DNA of 64,000 nucleotides, from NCBI GenBank assembly GCA_963744115.1, contig CAVUSI010000003.1:1302001-1366000 (forward strand). Direction: 5' to 3'. Origin of the DNA: Chersky-267 sp963744115. GTDB lineage: Bacteria > Chloroflexota > Limnocylindria > Limnocylindrales > CSP1-4. The position numbers and the translations under genes are program-made. The notes beneath the pieces are model-generated. The model worked only from the letters and a program-made list of their open reading frames with translations, made no database searches and was not told where the DNA came from. Positions 15,557 to 23,972 of the stretch are shown one piece after another. Within the stretch, counting starts at the first letter, position 1. Each line of letters opens with the position of its first letter.

Positions 15557-16470
15557 TGGACGGAGACGGACCGGTCGACGACGGGGGAGCTGCGGGCGGG
15601 CCGCCGCCCTGGGAGCCGGGAGCCGAGCTCGAGGCGGTGTTCGGCCCGGCGTGGAGCGCAAGCTGGGCACGGGCGTCGGCGGACGAGCTCGACTACTGGC
15701 TGGCGTTCGCCCAGGCCGCCTGCGACGCCGCCGACGAGATCGCCCTGCGCCACTTCCGCCGCGATCTCGAGGTGATGACCAAGCCCGATCGATCGTACGT
15801 GACCGTCGCCGACCAGGCGATCGAGCGGCTCATCCGCGAGCGCGTCGCGACGGCCTTCCCGGATCACGGGCTCGTCGGCGAGGAGTACGGCACCGAGGCG
15901 GGCGACGCGCGGGTCCGCTGGTATATCGACCCGATCGACGGGACCCACAACTTCATCCGCGGCGTGCCGCTGTTCGGGACCCTGCTCGCGCTCGAGATCG
16001 ATGGCGAGGTCCAGCTCGGGGTGGTGTCCGCGCCCGCGCTCCGCGAACGCTGGTACGCCCGACGGGGCGGGGGAGCGTGGGCGGTCGGCGCGGCCGGCGG
16101 CGAGGGGCCGCGGGCGATCCACGTCTCGCGCGTGAGCGCGGTCACGGATGCCCAGCTGCTGTACGGGTCGGGCCACGACATCGAGACCTCCGGGCGGGCG
16201 CCCGGGTTCCGCGCCCTGTGCGGCGCGGTCTGGCGAGAGCGCGGCTTCGGCGATTTCTGGGGCTACACCCTCCTGGCCGAGGGGGCCGCGGAAGGCATGG
16301 TCGAGGTCGACCTGTCGTCGTGGGACCTCGCCGCTCCGGTGATCGTGGTCGAGGAGGCCGGCGGCCGGATCACCGACTTCGAGGGCCGTCGCCGGATCGA
16401 CTCCGGCAGCGCCATCGCCTCGAACGGCCTGCTCCACGAGGAGTTGCTGGCCCGCCTGCGCGGAGCGTGA
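15556..16470 (+). CDS. inositol monophosphatase family protein (histidinol-phosphatase-like)
   Basis: A 304-aa Mg2+/Li+-sensitive phosphatase family member. Signatures: GEEYGTE (metal site), DPIDGTHNFIRG (the DPxDGT metal-binding motif) and WDLAAPVIVVEEAGG (WDxAAxxxIxxEAGG). Length is slightly above the usual 260 because of an acidic/Gly-rich N-terminus of about 35 residues. Substrate may be histidinol phosphate, inositol-1-phosphate or another sugar phosphate; the neighbours do not decide. The ATG at 15556 shares one base with the preceding TGA (TGATG), so it is translationally coupled to the flavoprotein. Because of the frameshift at 15241, a naive ORF fuses both genes. Confidence 0.85.
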   Translation: MDGDGPVDDGGAAGGPPPWEPGAELEAVFGPAWSASWARASADELDYWLAFAQAACDAADEIALRHFRRDLEVMTKPDRSYVTVADQAIERLIRERVATAFPDHGLVGEEYGTEAGDARVRWYIDPIDGTHNFIRGVPLFGTLLALEIDGEVQLGVVSAPALRERWYARRGGGAWAVGAAGGEGPRAIHVSRVSAVTDAQLLYGSGHDIETSGRAPGFRALCGAVWRERGFGDFWGYTLLAEGAAEGMVEVDLSSWDLAAPVIVVEEAGGRITDFEGRRRIDSGSAIASNGLLHEELLARLRGA

Positions 16471-16483
16471 CGAAGGAGGGACG

Positions 16484-17272
16484 ATGAACGAGCGACTGCC
16501 TGGGACCGGACCGTCCGAACCGGGCGTCCCGATCGGCGCCGGACGCGGCGGCACGGTCTCGGATGCGACGGACTCGACCCGACCGGTCGACGATCCGCGG
16601 GCGCTCCAGATCCTGTCGACCGAGCATTTCAGTCTGCTCTCGGCGCGCTCGCTCGCCTACAACGAGGCCTTCACCCGGGCGGGGATGTTCCTCACCTTCC
16701 TGTCGGCGAGCCTCGTCGTCCTCGGCTTCCTGGTCGGTCCGCTCGGGCTGTCCGAGACCTACGCCCTGATCGCTGCCATGTTGCTCGGCGCGAACCTGCT
16801 GATCGGCGTCACGACGCTGATCCGGCTCACGGATGCCGGCCAGGAGGAGCTCGAGGCCGTCCGGGGGATGAACCGGATCCGTCACGCCTACGTGGAGATG
16901 GTCCCCGGCCTGGCGCCGTATCTCGTCGCCGGCATCCACGACGACGCCGCCGGCGTGCTCAGGGCGTACGGCAGCATCGCCGCACAACCGAGCCGGGCCG
17001 CCATGATCAGCCACGGCCTGTCCACCACCCCGGGCATGGTCGGGGTGATCACCTCGCTCGTCGCCGGCGGGCTCGGCGCGGTCATCGCCCTGGCCGCCGG
17101 TCTGGCCGTGCCAGCCGTCCTGGTCATCGCCGGTCTCGCCTTCGGGGTCATGATGCTGGCCGGGTTCACCTTCGGCTTTCGGGCTGCGATCGGCCGACAG
17201 GCACGGGCCCACGCCCTGTTCCCGACGCCGCCCGACGGGTCCGGTGCGCAGGCGTCCCTCACCGAGGACTGA
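16484..17272 (+). CDS. four-helix membrane protein, function unknown
   Basis: A 262-aa protein with two pairs of hydrophobic segments (MFLTFLSASLVVLGFLVG, LIAAMLLGANLLIGVTTLI, LVAGGLGAVIALAAGLAVP and VLVIAGLAFGVMMLAGFTFG). A soluble loop of about 95 residues separates the pairs and includes RGMNRIRHAYVEMVPG. The N-terminus has QILSTEHFSLLSARSLAYNE. This type is common in actinobacteria and Chloroflexota but uncharacterised. A GGAGGG Shine-Dalgarno precedes the ATG. It lies 13 bases after the phosphatase and converges on the gene ending at 17306. Confidence 0.7.
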   Translation: MNERLPGTGPSEPGVPIGAGRGGTVSDATDSTRPVDDPRALQILSTEHFSLLSARSLAYNEAFTRAGMFLTFLSASLVVLGFLVGPLGLSETYALIAAMLLGANLLIGVTTLIRLTDAGQEELEAVRGMNRIRHAYVEMVPGLAPYLVAGIHDDAAGVLRAYGSIAAQPSRAAMISHGLSTTPGMVGVITSLVAGGLGAVIALAAGLAVPAVLVIAGLAFGVMMLAGFTFGFRAAIGRQARAHALFPTPPDGSGAQASLTED

Positions 17273-17305
17273 GCGGGCCACCACGACGGCCGGCGAGCCG
17301 TCCGG

Positions 17306-17932
17306 TCACGGAGGACCAGGGTCGGTCACGGCCGTCGTCAGGTCGAGGCGCATCAGCCAGCGCGGCAGGCGTGCGCTGTGGGCGTCGGTCTCGGTGACCC
17401 GCCGGAAGCCGGCCGCCTCGAACGTCGACGTGAACCCGACGAACCCGAACGCGGTCGACACGCGCGTCCCGGCAGGGTCGATCGGATAGCCCTCGATCTG
17501 CTTCGCCCCCATCGAGCGGGCGTAGGCGACGGCCCCGTCGAGCAGGACCCGGGTCATCCCCTGCCGGCGACGACCCGGCCGGACGACGAAGCAGCCGATC
17601 GACCAGACCGGCGCGTCGTCGACCCGTGGGATCGTCCGCGAGTTCATCAGTCGCGGCATCGCCTCGCGCGGTCCGAGGCCGCACCAGCCGACCGGCTCGC
17701 CGTCGAGGTAGGCGATCACGCCCGGCGCGGTCGGCCCGTCCACCTGCGCCCGCAGGAGGAGACGGTTCCGGTCGGGCCGGCCGCGGCCGAGCGGCGAGTC
17801 GGAACCGCGCCACGACTGGCACCAGCAGCCGCGCTCGGCGCCGCCGAGCAGGGTCACGACATCGTCCCAGCGCTCGGACGTCGCCGGACGGACGACGACG
17901 CCGGGTGGCCCCGACGGGTCGCGGTCGGTCAC
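17306..17932 (-). CDS. GNAT family N-acetyltransferase (last gene of the polyamine operon)
   Basis: A 208-aa GNAT enzyme paralogous to the one at 5993-6592: it has GCWCQSW, VGWCGLGPREAM, SRTIPRVDD, PVWSIGCFVV and RRRQGMTRVLLDGA. The start is GTG at 17930-17932, 8 bases after the aminotransferase stop, so it is probably the last cistron of the transporter operon. Its position behind a polyamine-type importer and an amine transaminase suggests polyamine or amino-acid acetylation, but the subgroup has no established substrate that I know. Confidence 0.8.
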   Translation of the reverse strand: MTDRDPSGPPGVVVRPATSERWDDVVTLLGGAERGCWCQSWRGSDSPLGRGRPDRNRLLLRAQVDGPTAPGVIAYLDGEPVGWCGLGPREAMPRLMNSRTIPRVDDAPVWSIGCFVVRPGRRRQGMTRVLLDGAVAYARSMGAKQIEGYPIDPAGTRVSTAFGFVGFTSTFEAAGFRRVTETDAHSARLPRWLMRLDLTTAVTDPGPP

Positions 17933-17940
17933 CGACCCGC

Positions 17941-19260
17941 TCAGGCTCCGGCGGCGGTCAGGCTCTCGCCGAGGACCTCGAGCGCCAGCCCGATCTCGTC
18001 GGATGTCGTCACCAGGGGAGGGATGATCCTGGCCACGTTGGCGTAGGTCCCGGCGGACAGGACGATCAGCTTCCGGTCGAGCGCCTCGGCCAGGACGCGC
18101 TTGGCCAGCTCCGGGTCCGGGACCCGTCCGTCGCCTTCGCCGGGCTTGACGAACTCGAGAGCGAGCATCAGCCCGAGGCCGCGGACGTCGCCGATCGACC
18201 GATGACGCTCGCCGAGCTGGCGCAGGCCGGCCAGGAACTGGGCCCCACGGGCGGCGGCGTTGGCCACGAGCCCCTCGTCCCGGATGACGTCGAGGGTCGC
18301 GTTCGCCGCCGCGCAGCTGACCACGTTGCCGCCGAAGGTCCCGCCGTGGGTCCCGGGCGCCCAGCGCTCGATGAGCTCGCGCCGGGCGATGATCCCGGAC
18401 AGCGGCAGCCCGGAGGCGATCCCCTTGGCCATCGTCAGGATGTCGGGCTCGACGCCCCAGTGCTCGACCGCGAACATCTTGCCGGTCCGCCCGAAGCCGG
18501 TCTGGACCTCGTCCGCGATGAGCAGGATCCCGTGCTGGCGGGTGATCTCCCTGAGACGTGGCAGGAAGCCCGGCGGCGGGACGATGTAGCCGCCCTCCCC
18601 GAGGACCGGCTCGACGATGATCGCCGCGACCTTGTCGGGGTAGATGAACTGGTGGAACGTCAGGTCGAGCTGGGCCTCCCAGTCGCAGGTGCAGGCGTCG
18701 ATCGCATGTCCGGCCCGATAGCAGTACGGGTAGGCGGTGTGGTAGACGGACCCCGGCAGCGGCTCGAACGCCGCCCGGTAGACGTCCTTGGCGGTGGTCA
18801 GAGCCATCGTCTGGGCCGTTCGGCCGTGGTATCCACCGCGGAATGCGATGACGACCGGGCGGCCCGTCGCGACCCTGGCCAGCTTGACCGCCGCCTCGAC
18901 CGCCTCGGCTCCACTGTTCGACAGGAAGGCGCCCCAGCCGCCCCCCGGCAGGACGTGCCGGAGGCGTTCGTACAGGCGGAGCCCAGGCTCGTGGTAGACG
19001 ATGTTCTGCTGGCCGTGGAGCAGCTTGACCGCCTGCGCGGCGACCGCGGCGGCGACTCGTGGGTGGGCATGACCGGTGTTGGTCACGCCGATCCCGGACG
19101 AGTAGTCGAGATAGCGTTCGCCGTCGGTCGTGATCAGCCACGAGCCCTCGCCGCGCTCGACCGTGAGGTCCGTGACCCGGCTCCAGACCGAGGGCACGAC
19201 ACTCCGGTCGGGGAGCTCGGCCACGCGATCCGCGGGCACATCGGGCGACGTTGGGATCAT
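17941..19260 (-). CDS. class III pyridoxal-phosphate aminotransferase (GABA/putrescine aminotransferase type)
   Basis: A 439-aa class III omega-aminotransferase. The PLP aspartate is in LLIADEVQTGFGR, the Schiff-base lysine in LTMAKGIASGLPLSG, and the N-terminal GIGVTNTGHAHPRV and LSNSGAEAVEAAVKLAR are standard. Enzymes of this kind transaminate 4-aminobutyrate, putrescine or related omega-amines with 2-oxoglutarate or pyruvate. It begins 18 bases after the permease stop in the same operon as a spermidine/putrescine-type importer, which favours polyamine or GABA catabolism. Acetylornithine or beta-alanine use cannot be excluded. ATG start at 19258-19260. Confidence 0.85.
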   Translation of the reverse strand: MIPTSPDVPADRVAELPDRSVVPSVWSRVTDLTVERGEGSWLITTDGERYLDYSSGIGVTNTGHAHPRVAAAVAAQAVKLLHGQQNIVYHEPGLRLYERLRHVLPGGGWGAFLSNSGAEAVEAAVKLARVATGRPVVIAFRGGYHGRTAQTMALTTAKDVYRAAFEPLPGSVYHTAYPYCYRAGHAIDACTCDWEAQLDLTFHQFIYPDKVAAIIVEPVLGEGGYIVPPPGFLPRLREITRQHGILLIADEVQTGFGRTGKMFAVEHWGVEPDILTMAKGIASGLPLSGIIARRELIERWAPGTHGGTFGGNVVSCAAANATLDVIRDEGLVANAAARGAQFLAGLRQLGERHRSIGDVRGLGLMLALEFVKPGEGDGRVPDPELAKRVLAEALDRKLIVLSAGTYANVARIIPPLVTTSDEIGLALEVLGESLTAAGA

Positions 19261-19278
19261 CGGATCACGGCCGACCCA

Positions 19279-20229
19279 TCAGGGCTGGATGCCGAGCGCC
19301 GCAACCTCGCGTCGCGATTCCTGGGCGGCGATCTGTCGATCGCGACGCTCGGAGCGGCGCTCCCAGAGCGTGGCCAGCGCGACGAGTCCGACCGCCCCCA
19401 CGAAGACCATCGTCCCGATGACGTGGACCTGCGGAGGCAGGTTGTTCTTGATGCTCGCCCAGACCCAGATCGGGAACGTCGTGGCTGTGCCCGAGGTGAA
19501 GTTCGTCACGATGAAGTCGTCGATCGAGAGCGAGAAGGCGAGGAGGGCGCCGGCCATGATCCCGGGCAGGATCAGCGGGAACGTCACCTTCCAGAAGGTG
19601 GGCCACGGGGTGGCCCCAAGGTCCATCGCCGCCTCCTCCAGGTGACGTGGGAAGCCTTGCATCCGGGCCCGGACCGTGACCACGACGAAGCTGATGTCGA
19701 ACATGATGTGGGCGATCAGGATGGTCTGGACGCCGAGCGGGAAGAACGCACCGCCGGTCAGGGTCTTGAATGGCTCGCTCGCGGTCCCGACGAACAACGT
19801 CAGCAGGCTCGCGCCGAGCACGATCTCCGGCGTCGCCATCGGGATGAAGATGAACAGGCTCGTCCCGGTCCGCCCGCGGAAGTTGTAGCGGGACAGGGCC
19901 AGCGCGATGAGCGTCCCGAGGACGGTGGCGATGGCGGTCGCCACGAGCGCGACGAGGAGGCTGGTCGTGATCGCGCCCTGGAGCCCGGGTCGCCCGAACG
20001 GGTTCTCCCAGGCGGCCAGTGAGAACGTGCCCCAGACGAAGTTGAACTTGCCGGGCGGGTCGTTGAACGAGAAGGCGATCATGACCAGGATCGGCAGGAT
20101 CAGGTAGAACAGCGCCAGGAACACGTAGATCGGGATCAGCCACCGATCGATCGCCTTGGTCGTCCGTCGGACGACGCTGACGCCACCCGCGGTGGCTCCC
20201 TCGGGCACGGGCGTCGTCGCCGCGGTCAT
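19279..20229 (-). CDS. potC: polyamine-type ABC transporter permease PotC
   Basis: A 316-aa inner-membrane permease with about six helices and the EAA coupling loop HLEEAAMDLGATPWPTFWKVTFPLILPGI, in which the EAAxDLGA core contacts the ATPase. FSFNDP after the first helix and DDFIVTNFTSG late in the protein are typical of PotC. ATG start at 20227-20229, 18 bases after the PotB stop. It works with PotB and the fused ATPase/binding protein upstream. Confidence 0.9.
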   Translation of the reverse strand: MTAATTPVPEGATAGGVSVVRRTTKAIDRWLIPIYVFLALFYLILPILVMIAFSFNDPPGKFNFVWGTFSLAAWENPFGRPGLQGAITTSLLVALVATAIATVLGTLIALALSRYNFRGRTGTSLFIFIPMATPEIVLGASLLTLFVGTASEPFKTLTGGAFFPLGVQTILIAHIMFDISFVVVTVRARMQGFPRHLEEAAMDLGATPWPTFWKVTFPLILPGIMAGALLAFSLSIDDFIVTNFTSGTATTFPIWVWASIKNNLPPQVHVIGTMVFVGAVGLVALATLWERRSERRDRQIAAQESRREVAALGIQP

Positions 20230-20247
20230 CCGGCACCGCCCGTCAGC

Positions 20248-21267
20248 TCATCCGTGCCCGAGGGCCCGGGCGTAGACGAAGATCGCGACCAGGATGCCGG
20301 CCATCAGCAGGAACGACAGGGCCGCCGCGGTCGGGTAGTCGTTCTGGGCGAGGTATCGATTCTGGATGACGTTGCCGATCATCTGCGTCTTCGGGTTGCC
20401 CAGCAGCTCGGCGTTGACGTAGTCCCCGATCGCCGGGATGAACGTCAGGATGGACCCGGCGAAGATCCCGGACAGGCTGAGCGGCAGGATGACGCGGGTG
20501 AACGACTCCGAGACCAGCAGGGTCATGATCACCGCTCCCGCGAGGCCGCCGAACACGGCGACGAGCGCGATGTACAGCAGGTGGTCAGGCGCGAGCGGGA
20601 GGTAGTTGAGGCCCGCCATGACCGCGACGGCGAGCAGGCCCCCGGCCACGGCACCGATGAGCGCGCCACCCTGTCGCTGCGGGCCGGCGTACAGGTCCTG
20701 CGCCGCTTCGATCAGGCGCCGGTCGATCTTCTCCAGCGAGACGTACAGGGGCAGGACCATGAACGGCAGGAACTGGTAGGTCAGTCCGGACACGACGGCG
20801 AGCGGCGTGCCCAGGATGCTGAAGTTGTGCGGGACGAGGCCGAGGACGTCGCGGATGATCGACAGGAATGCTCCGTCGTTGCCGAGGATGATCTTCCACG
20901 AGATGGTCCGGATCAGGAAGCTCGTGAAGAACGGCGCGATCACGAGGAAGAGGAGCAGGTTCTTGTACTTGCCACCGCGGAAGGCGATCCCGTAGGCGAG
21001 GGGATACCCGATGAGGAGGCAGAACAGGGTGGCCAGTCCGCCGTAGATCAGCGAGTTGATGAATTGATCGGGGAACTCCGTGAAGGCCTTGAAGTAGTTG
21101 TTCCAGGCCCACGTGAACTCGTACTGCTGGGTCAGCCCGCTACCGGTCCCCTTGGTCGAAAGCGACATCAGGAACATCTGGATGTTGGGCAGGACGAAGA
21201 AGATCGCCAGCCACAGCAGCCCCGGCGCAAGGAGCAGATACGGGATCAGCCAGCGATGCCGGGTCAA
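20248..21267 (-). CDS. potB: polyamine-type ABC transporter permease PotB
   Basis: A 339-aa permease with the PotB hallmarks LLAPGLLWLAIFFVLPNIQM at the N-terminus, TISWKIILGNDG, and an EAA-type loop around LIEAAQDLYAG. Between the EAA-like loop and the last helices lies an extra hydrophobic stretch (GALIGAVAGGLLAVAVMAGL and LLYIALVAVFGGLAGAVIM). E. coli PotB does not have it; it may add two helices. The only plausible start is TTG at 21265-21267, with AGGAGG 11 bases upstream. It lies 39 bases after the fused ATPase/binding protein. Confidence 0.88.
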   Translation of the reverse strand: MTRHRWLIPYLLLAPGLLWLAIFFVLPNIQMFLMSLSTKGTGSGLTQQYEFTWAWNNYFKAFTEFPDQFINSLIYGGLATLFCLLIGYPLAYGIAFRGGKYKNLLLFLVIAPFFTSFLIRTISWKIILGNDGAFLSIIRDVLGLVPHNFSILGTPLAVVSGLTYQFLPFMVLPLYVSLEKIDRRLIEAAQDLYAGPQRQGGALIGAVAGGLLAVAVMAGLNYLPLAPDHLLYIALVAVFGGLAGAVIMTLLVSESFTRVILPLSLSGIFAGSILTFIPAIGDYVNAELLGNPKTQMIGNVIQNRYLAQNDYPTAAALSFLLMAGILVAIFVYARALGHG

Positions 21268-21306
21268 CCTTCCGAAGTCCTCCTGTCGTCAGGCGTGGAA
21301 CGAACG

Positions 21307-23775
21307 TCAGACGCCGCTCAGGTCGGCGTACAGCGCATTCATCTTCGCGGCGGTCGCTTCATCCCAGATGGGCTGGGGGTGCTGCTTCGCGACCACGTCC
21401 GGGGGCGGGAACAGCAGGGGGTTGGTGGCCGCCTCGGGATCGAGGGCCTTGATCGCCTTGGAGACGCCCTTGACCGGCGAGATGTAGAAGATGAAGTCGG
21501 CCAGCCTTGCCGCCCGCTTCACGTCGTAGACCCAGTCCATCATCAGCTCGGCCGTGTACTTATGCTGGGCGCCCTTCGGGATCATCATGTTGTCGGTCGC
21601 GATCATCGACCCCTCCTCGGGGAAGATGAACCGGTCGTTCTCGCCACCGGACGACGCGAGGTCGCCGGACCAGACGAACGCGACCCACGTGTCACCGCTG
21701 GCGAAGTCCTTGAGGTAGGCGTTGCCGGTGAATCCCCGGATGTGCGAGCTCTCGACGTAGGGCTTCAGGTAGTCGTGGACCACCTGCCCGTCGTCGGCGG
21801 TCATGGCCTCGGCCGGTGTCGCCGACGCCTTGCCCTGGGCCTGGAGCATGAGGTGGATGAGCGGGAAGGAGTCGTGCGGGTCCTGGAGGAGGGTGACCTT
21901 CCCGGCGAACTTCGGATCGAACAGGTCGGCGATCTTGGTGAGCTCACGCCCGGTCGACTTGACGTTATAGCCGACCCCGGTCGCGAACGACTGCCACGGG
22001 AAGTGGTAGTCGAAGTTCGGATCCCACGGCGCGTTCTTGAGCTCGTCGCGGATATTGGCCACAGCGGTCGGGGTTTGGGCATGATCGATCTTCTCGGCCC
22101 ATCCGGCGGTGACGATCCGAGACGCCATCCAGTCGGTCATGACGATCAGGTCCCAGCCGGTATCGAGGCCCGCCGTGAGCTGCGGGGTGATCGTCCCCAT
22201 GAACGACTCGTTCTCGTCGATCGCCGCGTTCTTGTAGTTGATCTCGACGCCGTACTTGGCGGTGAACTCGTCCAGGGTCGGTGACGGCAGGTCGTACTCG
22301 TCGTCGTCGGTGCCCAGCTTGCCGTCCGGACCGGGGACGGTCGTCAGGTCGATGTAGGCGTCCCAGTTGGCGAAGTTGAGCGGGCCCGTCGGGACCAGGG
22401 CGACGGCCGAGGTCGGAGCCTCGGACGCTGCGGTCGTGGGTCCGACGCTCGGCACGGGCGTAGCGACCGAGGCCTCCGACGGGGCGGCCGAGGCGGCCGC
22501 GGCGGGAGCGGTCGTGCCGCCCCGCGTCAGGGCGAGGAACGCCGCGATGCCGCCGAGCGCGACCACCGCGCCACCGACGAGGAAGGCGCGTCGCGAGGTC
22601 CCCTTCGGGGCTTCCTCCGGGATCGGAGCTGCCCCGGCCGCGAGGGCCGCCGCGGTGACGACATCGGGCGGCGGCGCACCGCCGGTCTCGACCGCGAAGG
22701 TGTGGTCCGGCGACCACGTCAGGCGGACCTCCTCGCCCGGCTCCCAGAGTTCGGCGCGAGTGGCTCGCTCGACGTTCTGCTCATAGACGGTGACCGTGCC
22801 GCCGCCCCGCGTCTCGACGACGTAGCTGGTCGAGACGCCGAGGTAGGAGGCGTCCTTGACGGTGCCGACCATCTGGTTGAATCCGGCGGGGACAGTGTCG
22901 GTCAGCTCGCTGAGACGGATCTTCTCGGGCCGGACACCGATCTCGTAGGCGTCGTAGCCCTCGGTCAGCGCGGTCGGCACGCGGACGGCCGACCCGTCCA
23001 CGAGGCGGGCCACGGCATAGTCGCCTTCGGATCCTTCGGGCGTCGTCGGCAGCAGGTTGCTCACCCCGAGGAAGCCGGCGACGAAGCGTGTCCGCGGCCG
23101 TTCATACAGGCTTGCCGGGTCCCCCAGCTGTTCGTAGCGGCCGTGGTTCATGACCGCGATGCGATCGGACATCGTCATCGCTTCTTCCTGGTCATGGGTC
23201 ACGAAGATGAAGGTGATCCCGACCTCCTGCTGGATCCGCTTCAGCTCGACCTGCATCTGCTTGCGCAGCTTCGAGTCGAGCGCGCCGAGCGGCTCATCGA
23301 GCAGGAGGACGGCGGGTCGATTGATCAGCGCGCGCGCGAGCGCGACTCGCTGTGCCTGGCCGCCGGAGATCTGGGTCGGCTTGCGGCGCTCGTACCCAGG
23401 GAGCTCGACCAGCTTGAGCATCTCGCCGACCCGGACACGGACCTCGGCGTCGTCGACCTTCGAGCGGCGGAGACCGAACGCCACGTTCTCGTAGACCGAC
23501 AGGTGCGGGAACAGCGCGTAGTTCTGGAAGACCGTGTTGACATGACGCTTGTACGGCGGCAGCCAGGTGACGTCCTGGCCCTTGAGCTCGATCAGGCCCG
23601 ATGTCGGGGCCTCGAACCCGCCGACCATCCGCAGGGTCGTGGTCTTGCCGCAGCCGGACGGACCGAGCAGGGCGAAGAACTCGCCGGACTCGACCTCGAG
23701 GTTGATGTGGTCGACGGCCACGGCGTCGCCGAACATCTTGACCACATCCACGAGCCTGACGTCGACGGTCGGCAC
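21307..23775 (-). CDS. fused ABC ATPase (PotA-like) and solute-binding protein (PotD-like)
   Basis: An 822-aa polypeptide joining two subunits that are normally separate. Residues 1-361 are a PotA-type ATPase: Walker A GPSGCGKT at 38-45, signature SGGQ at 137-140, Walker B LLLDEP at 157-162, H-loop His near 194, then a TOBE domain. At 394-398 SRRAF is followed by an 18-residue hydrophobic segment (LVGGAVVALGGIAAFLAL), then an Ala/Ser/Pro linker, then from about 467 a PotD-like solute-binding domain (LNFANWDAYID; DLIVMTDWMASRI). The reading frame is open throughout, so this is not an ORF-calling artefact. I infer a cytoplasmic ATPase tethered through the membrane to an external binding domain. 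The start is GTG 23773-23775 with GGGAG 11 bases upstream; GTG 23785-23787 is an alternative. Confidence 0.88.
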   Translation of the reverse strand: MPTVDVRLVDVVKMFGDAVAVDHINLEVESGEFFALLGPSGCGKTTTLRMVGGFEAPTSGLIELKGQDVTWLPPYKRHVNTVFQNYALFPHLSVYENVAFGLRRSKVDDAEVRVRVGEMLKLVELPGYERRKPTQISGGQAQRVALARALINRPAVLLLDEPLGALDSKLRKQMQVELKRIQQEVGITFIFVTHDQEEAMTMSDRIAVMNHGRYEQLGDPASLYERPRTRFVAGFLGVSNLLPTTPEGSEGDYAVARLVDGSAVRVPTALTEGYDAYEIGVRPEKIRLSELTDTVPAGFNQMVGTVKDASYLGVSTSYVVETRGGGTVTVYEQNVERATRAELWEPGEEVRLTWSPDHTFAVETGGAPPPDVVTAAALAAGAAPIPEEAPKGTSRRAFLVGGAVVALGGIAAFLALTRGGTTAPAAAASAAPSEASVATPVPSVGPTTAASEAPTSAVALVPTGPLNFANWDAYIDLTTVPGPDGKLGTDDDEYDLPSPTLDEFTAKYGVEINYKNAAIDENESFMGTITPQLTAGLDTGWDLIVMTDWMASRIVTAGWAEKIDHAQTPTAVANIRDELKNAPWDPNFDYHFPWQSFATGVGYNVKSTGRELTKIADLFDPKFAGKVTLLQDPHDSFPLIHLMLQAQGKASATPAEAMTADDGQVVHDYLKPYVESSHIRGFTGNAYLKDFASGDTWVAFVWSGDLASSGGENDRFIFPEEGSMIATDNMMIPKGAQHKYTAELMMDWVYDVKRAARLADFIFYISPVKGVSKAIKALDPEAATNPLLFPPPDVVAKQHPQPIWDEATAAKMNALYADLSGV

Positions 23776-23889
23776 GGCGATTCGCACTCCCGGATGGACA
23801 GGTCCGACCCCGGTGGCGACCGGGGGATCAGCGGCGCCGCTCCCAGCGCGCCGGGGTTCGCGCCCCTCACGCGCCCGACCGGTGGCCGG

Positions 23890-23918
23890 ATGGTAGGCCA
23901 CACCGGAAAGGGTGTCAA
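23890..23918 (-). promoter_or_regulatory. sigma70-type promoter of the polyamine transporter operon
   Basis: Minus strand TTGACA (23913-23918), 17-base spacer, TACCAT (23890-23895). Both hexamers and spacing are close to consensus. Predicted start near 23883, leaving a leader of about 105 bases before the GTG at 23775. Confidence 0.75.
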
Positions 23919-23943
23919 CGCGCCAGTCCCGGTGCGGAATCCC

Positions 23944-23972
23944 GCACGAATCGGGCCTGTTACGCACGAATC
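23944..23972 (-). repeat. paired 9-base direct repeats upstream of the transporter promoter
   Basis: GCACGAATC occurs at 23944-23952 and again at 23964-23972 (GATTCGTGC in the direction of transcription), 20 bases apart, that is about two helical turns. They lie roughly 60 and 80 bases upstream of the predicted start. The outer copy is also half of the inverted repeat CACGA-ATC-TCGTG. The layout fits an activator or dimeric regulator site. Confidence 0.5.

Noticed and set aside
12685..16470. One 1261-codon protein joining dehydrogenase and inositol-monophosphatase domains
   Set aside because: The join depends on a one-base insertion at 15241 after which about 100 codons are nonsense; each gene has its own complete reading and the phosphatase has its own start.
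20254..22284. A 676-codon plus-strand open frame over the transporter operon
   Set aside because: Complementary shadow of potB and the fusion gene; composition is Arg/Asp/Glu/Gly only.
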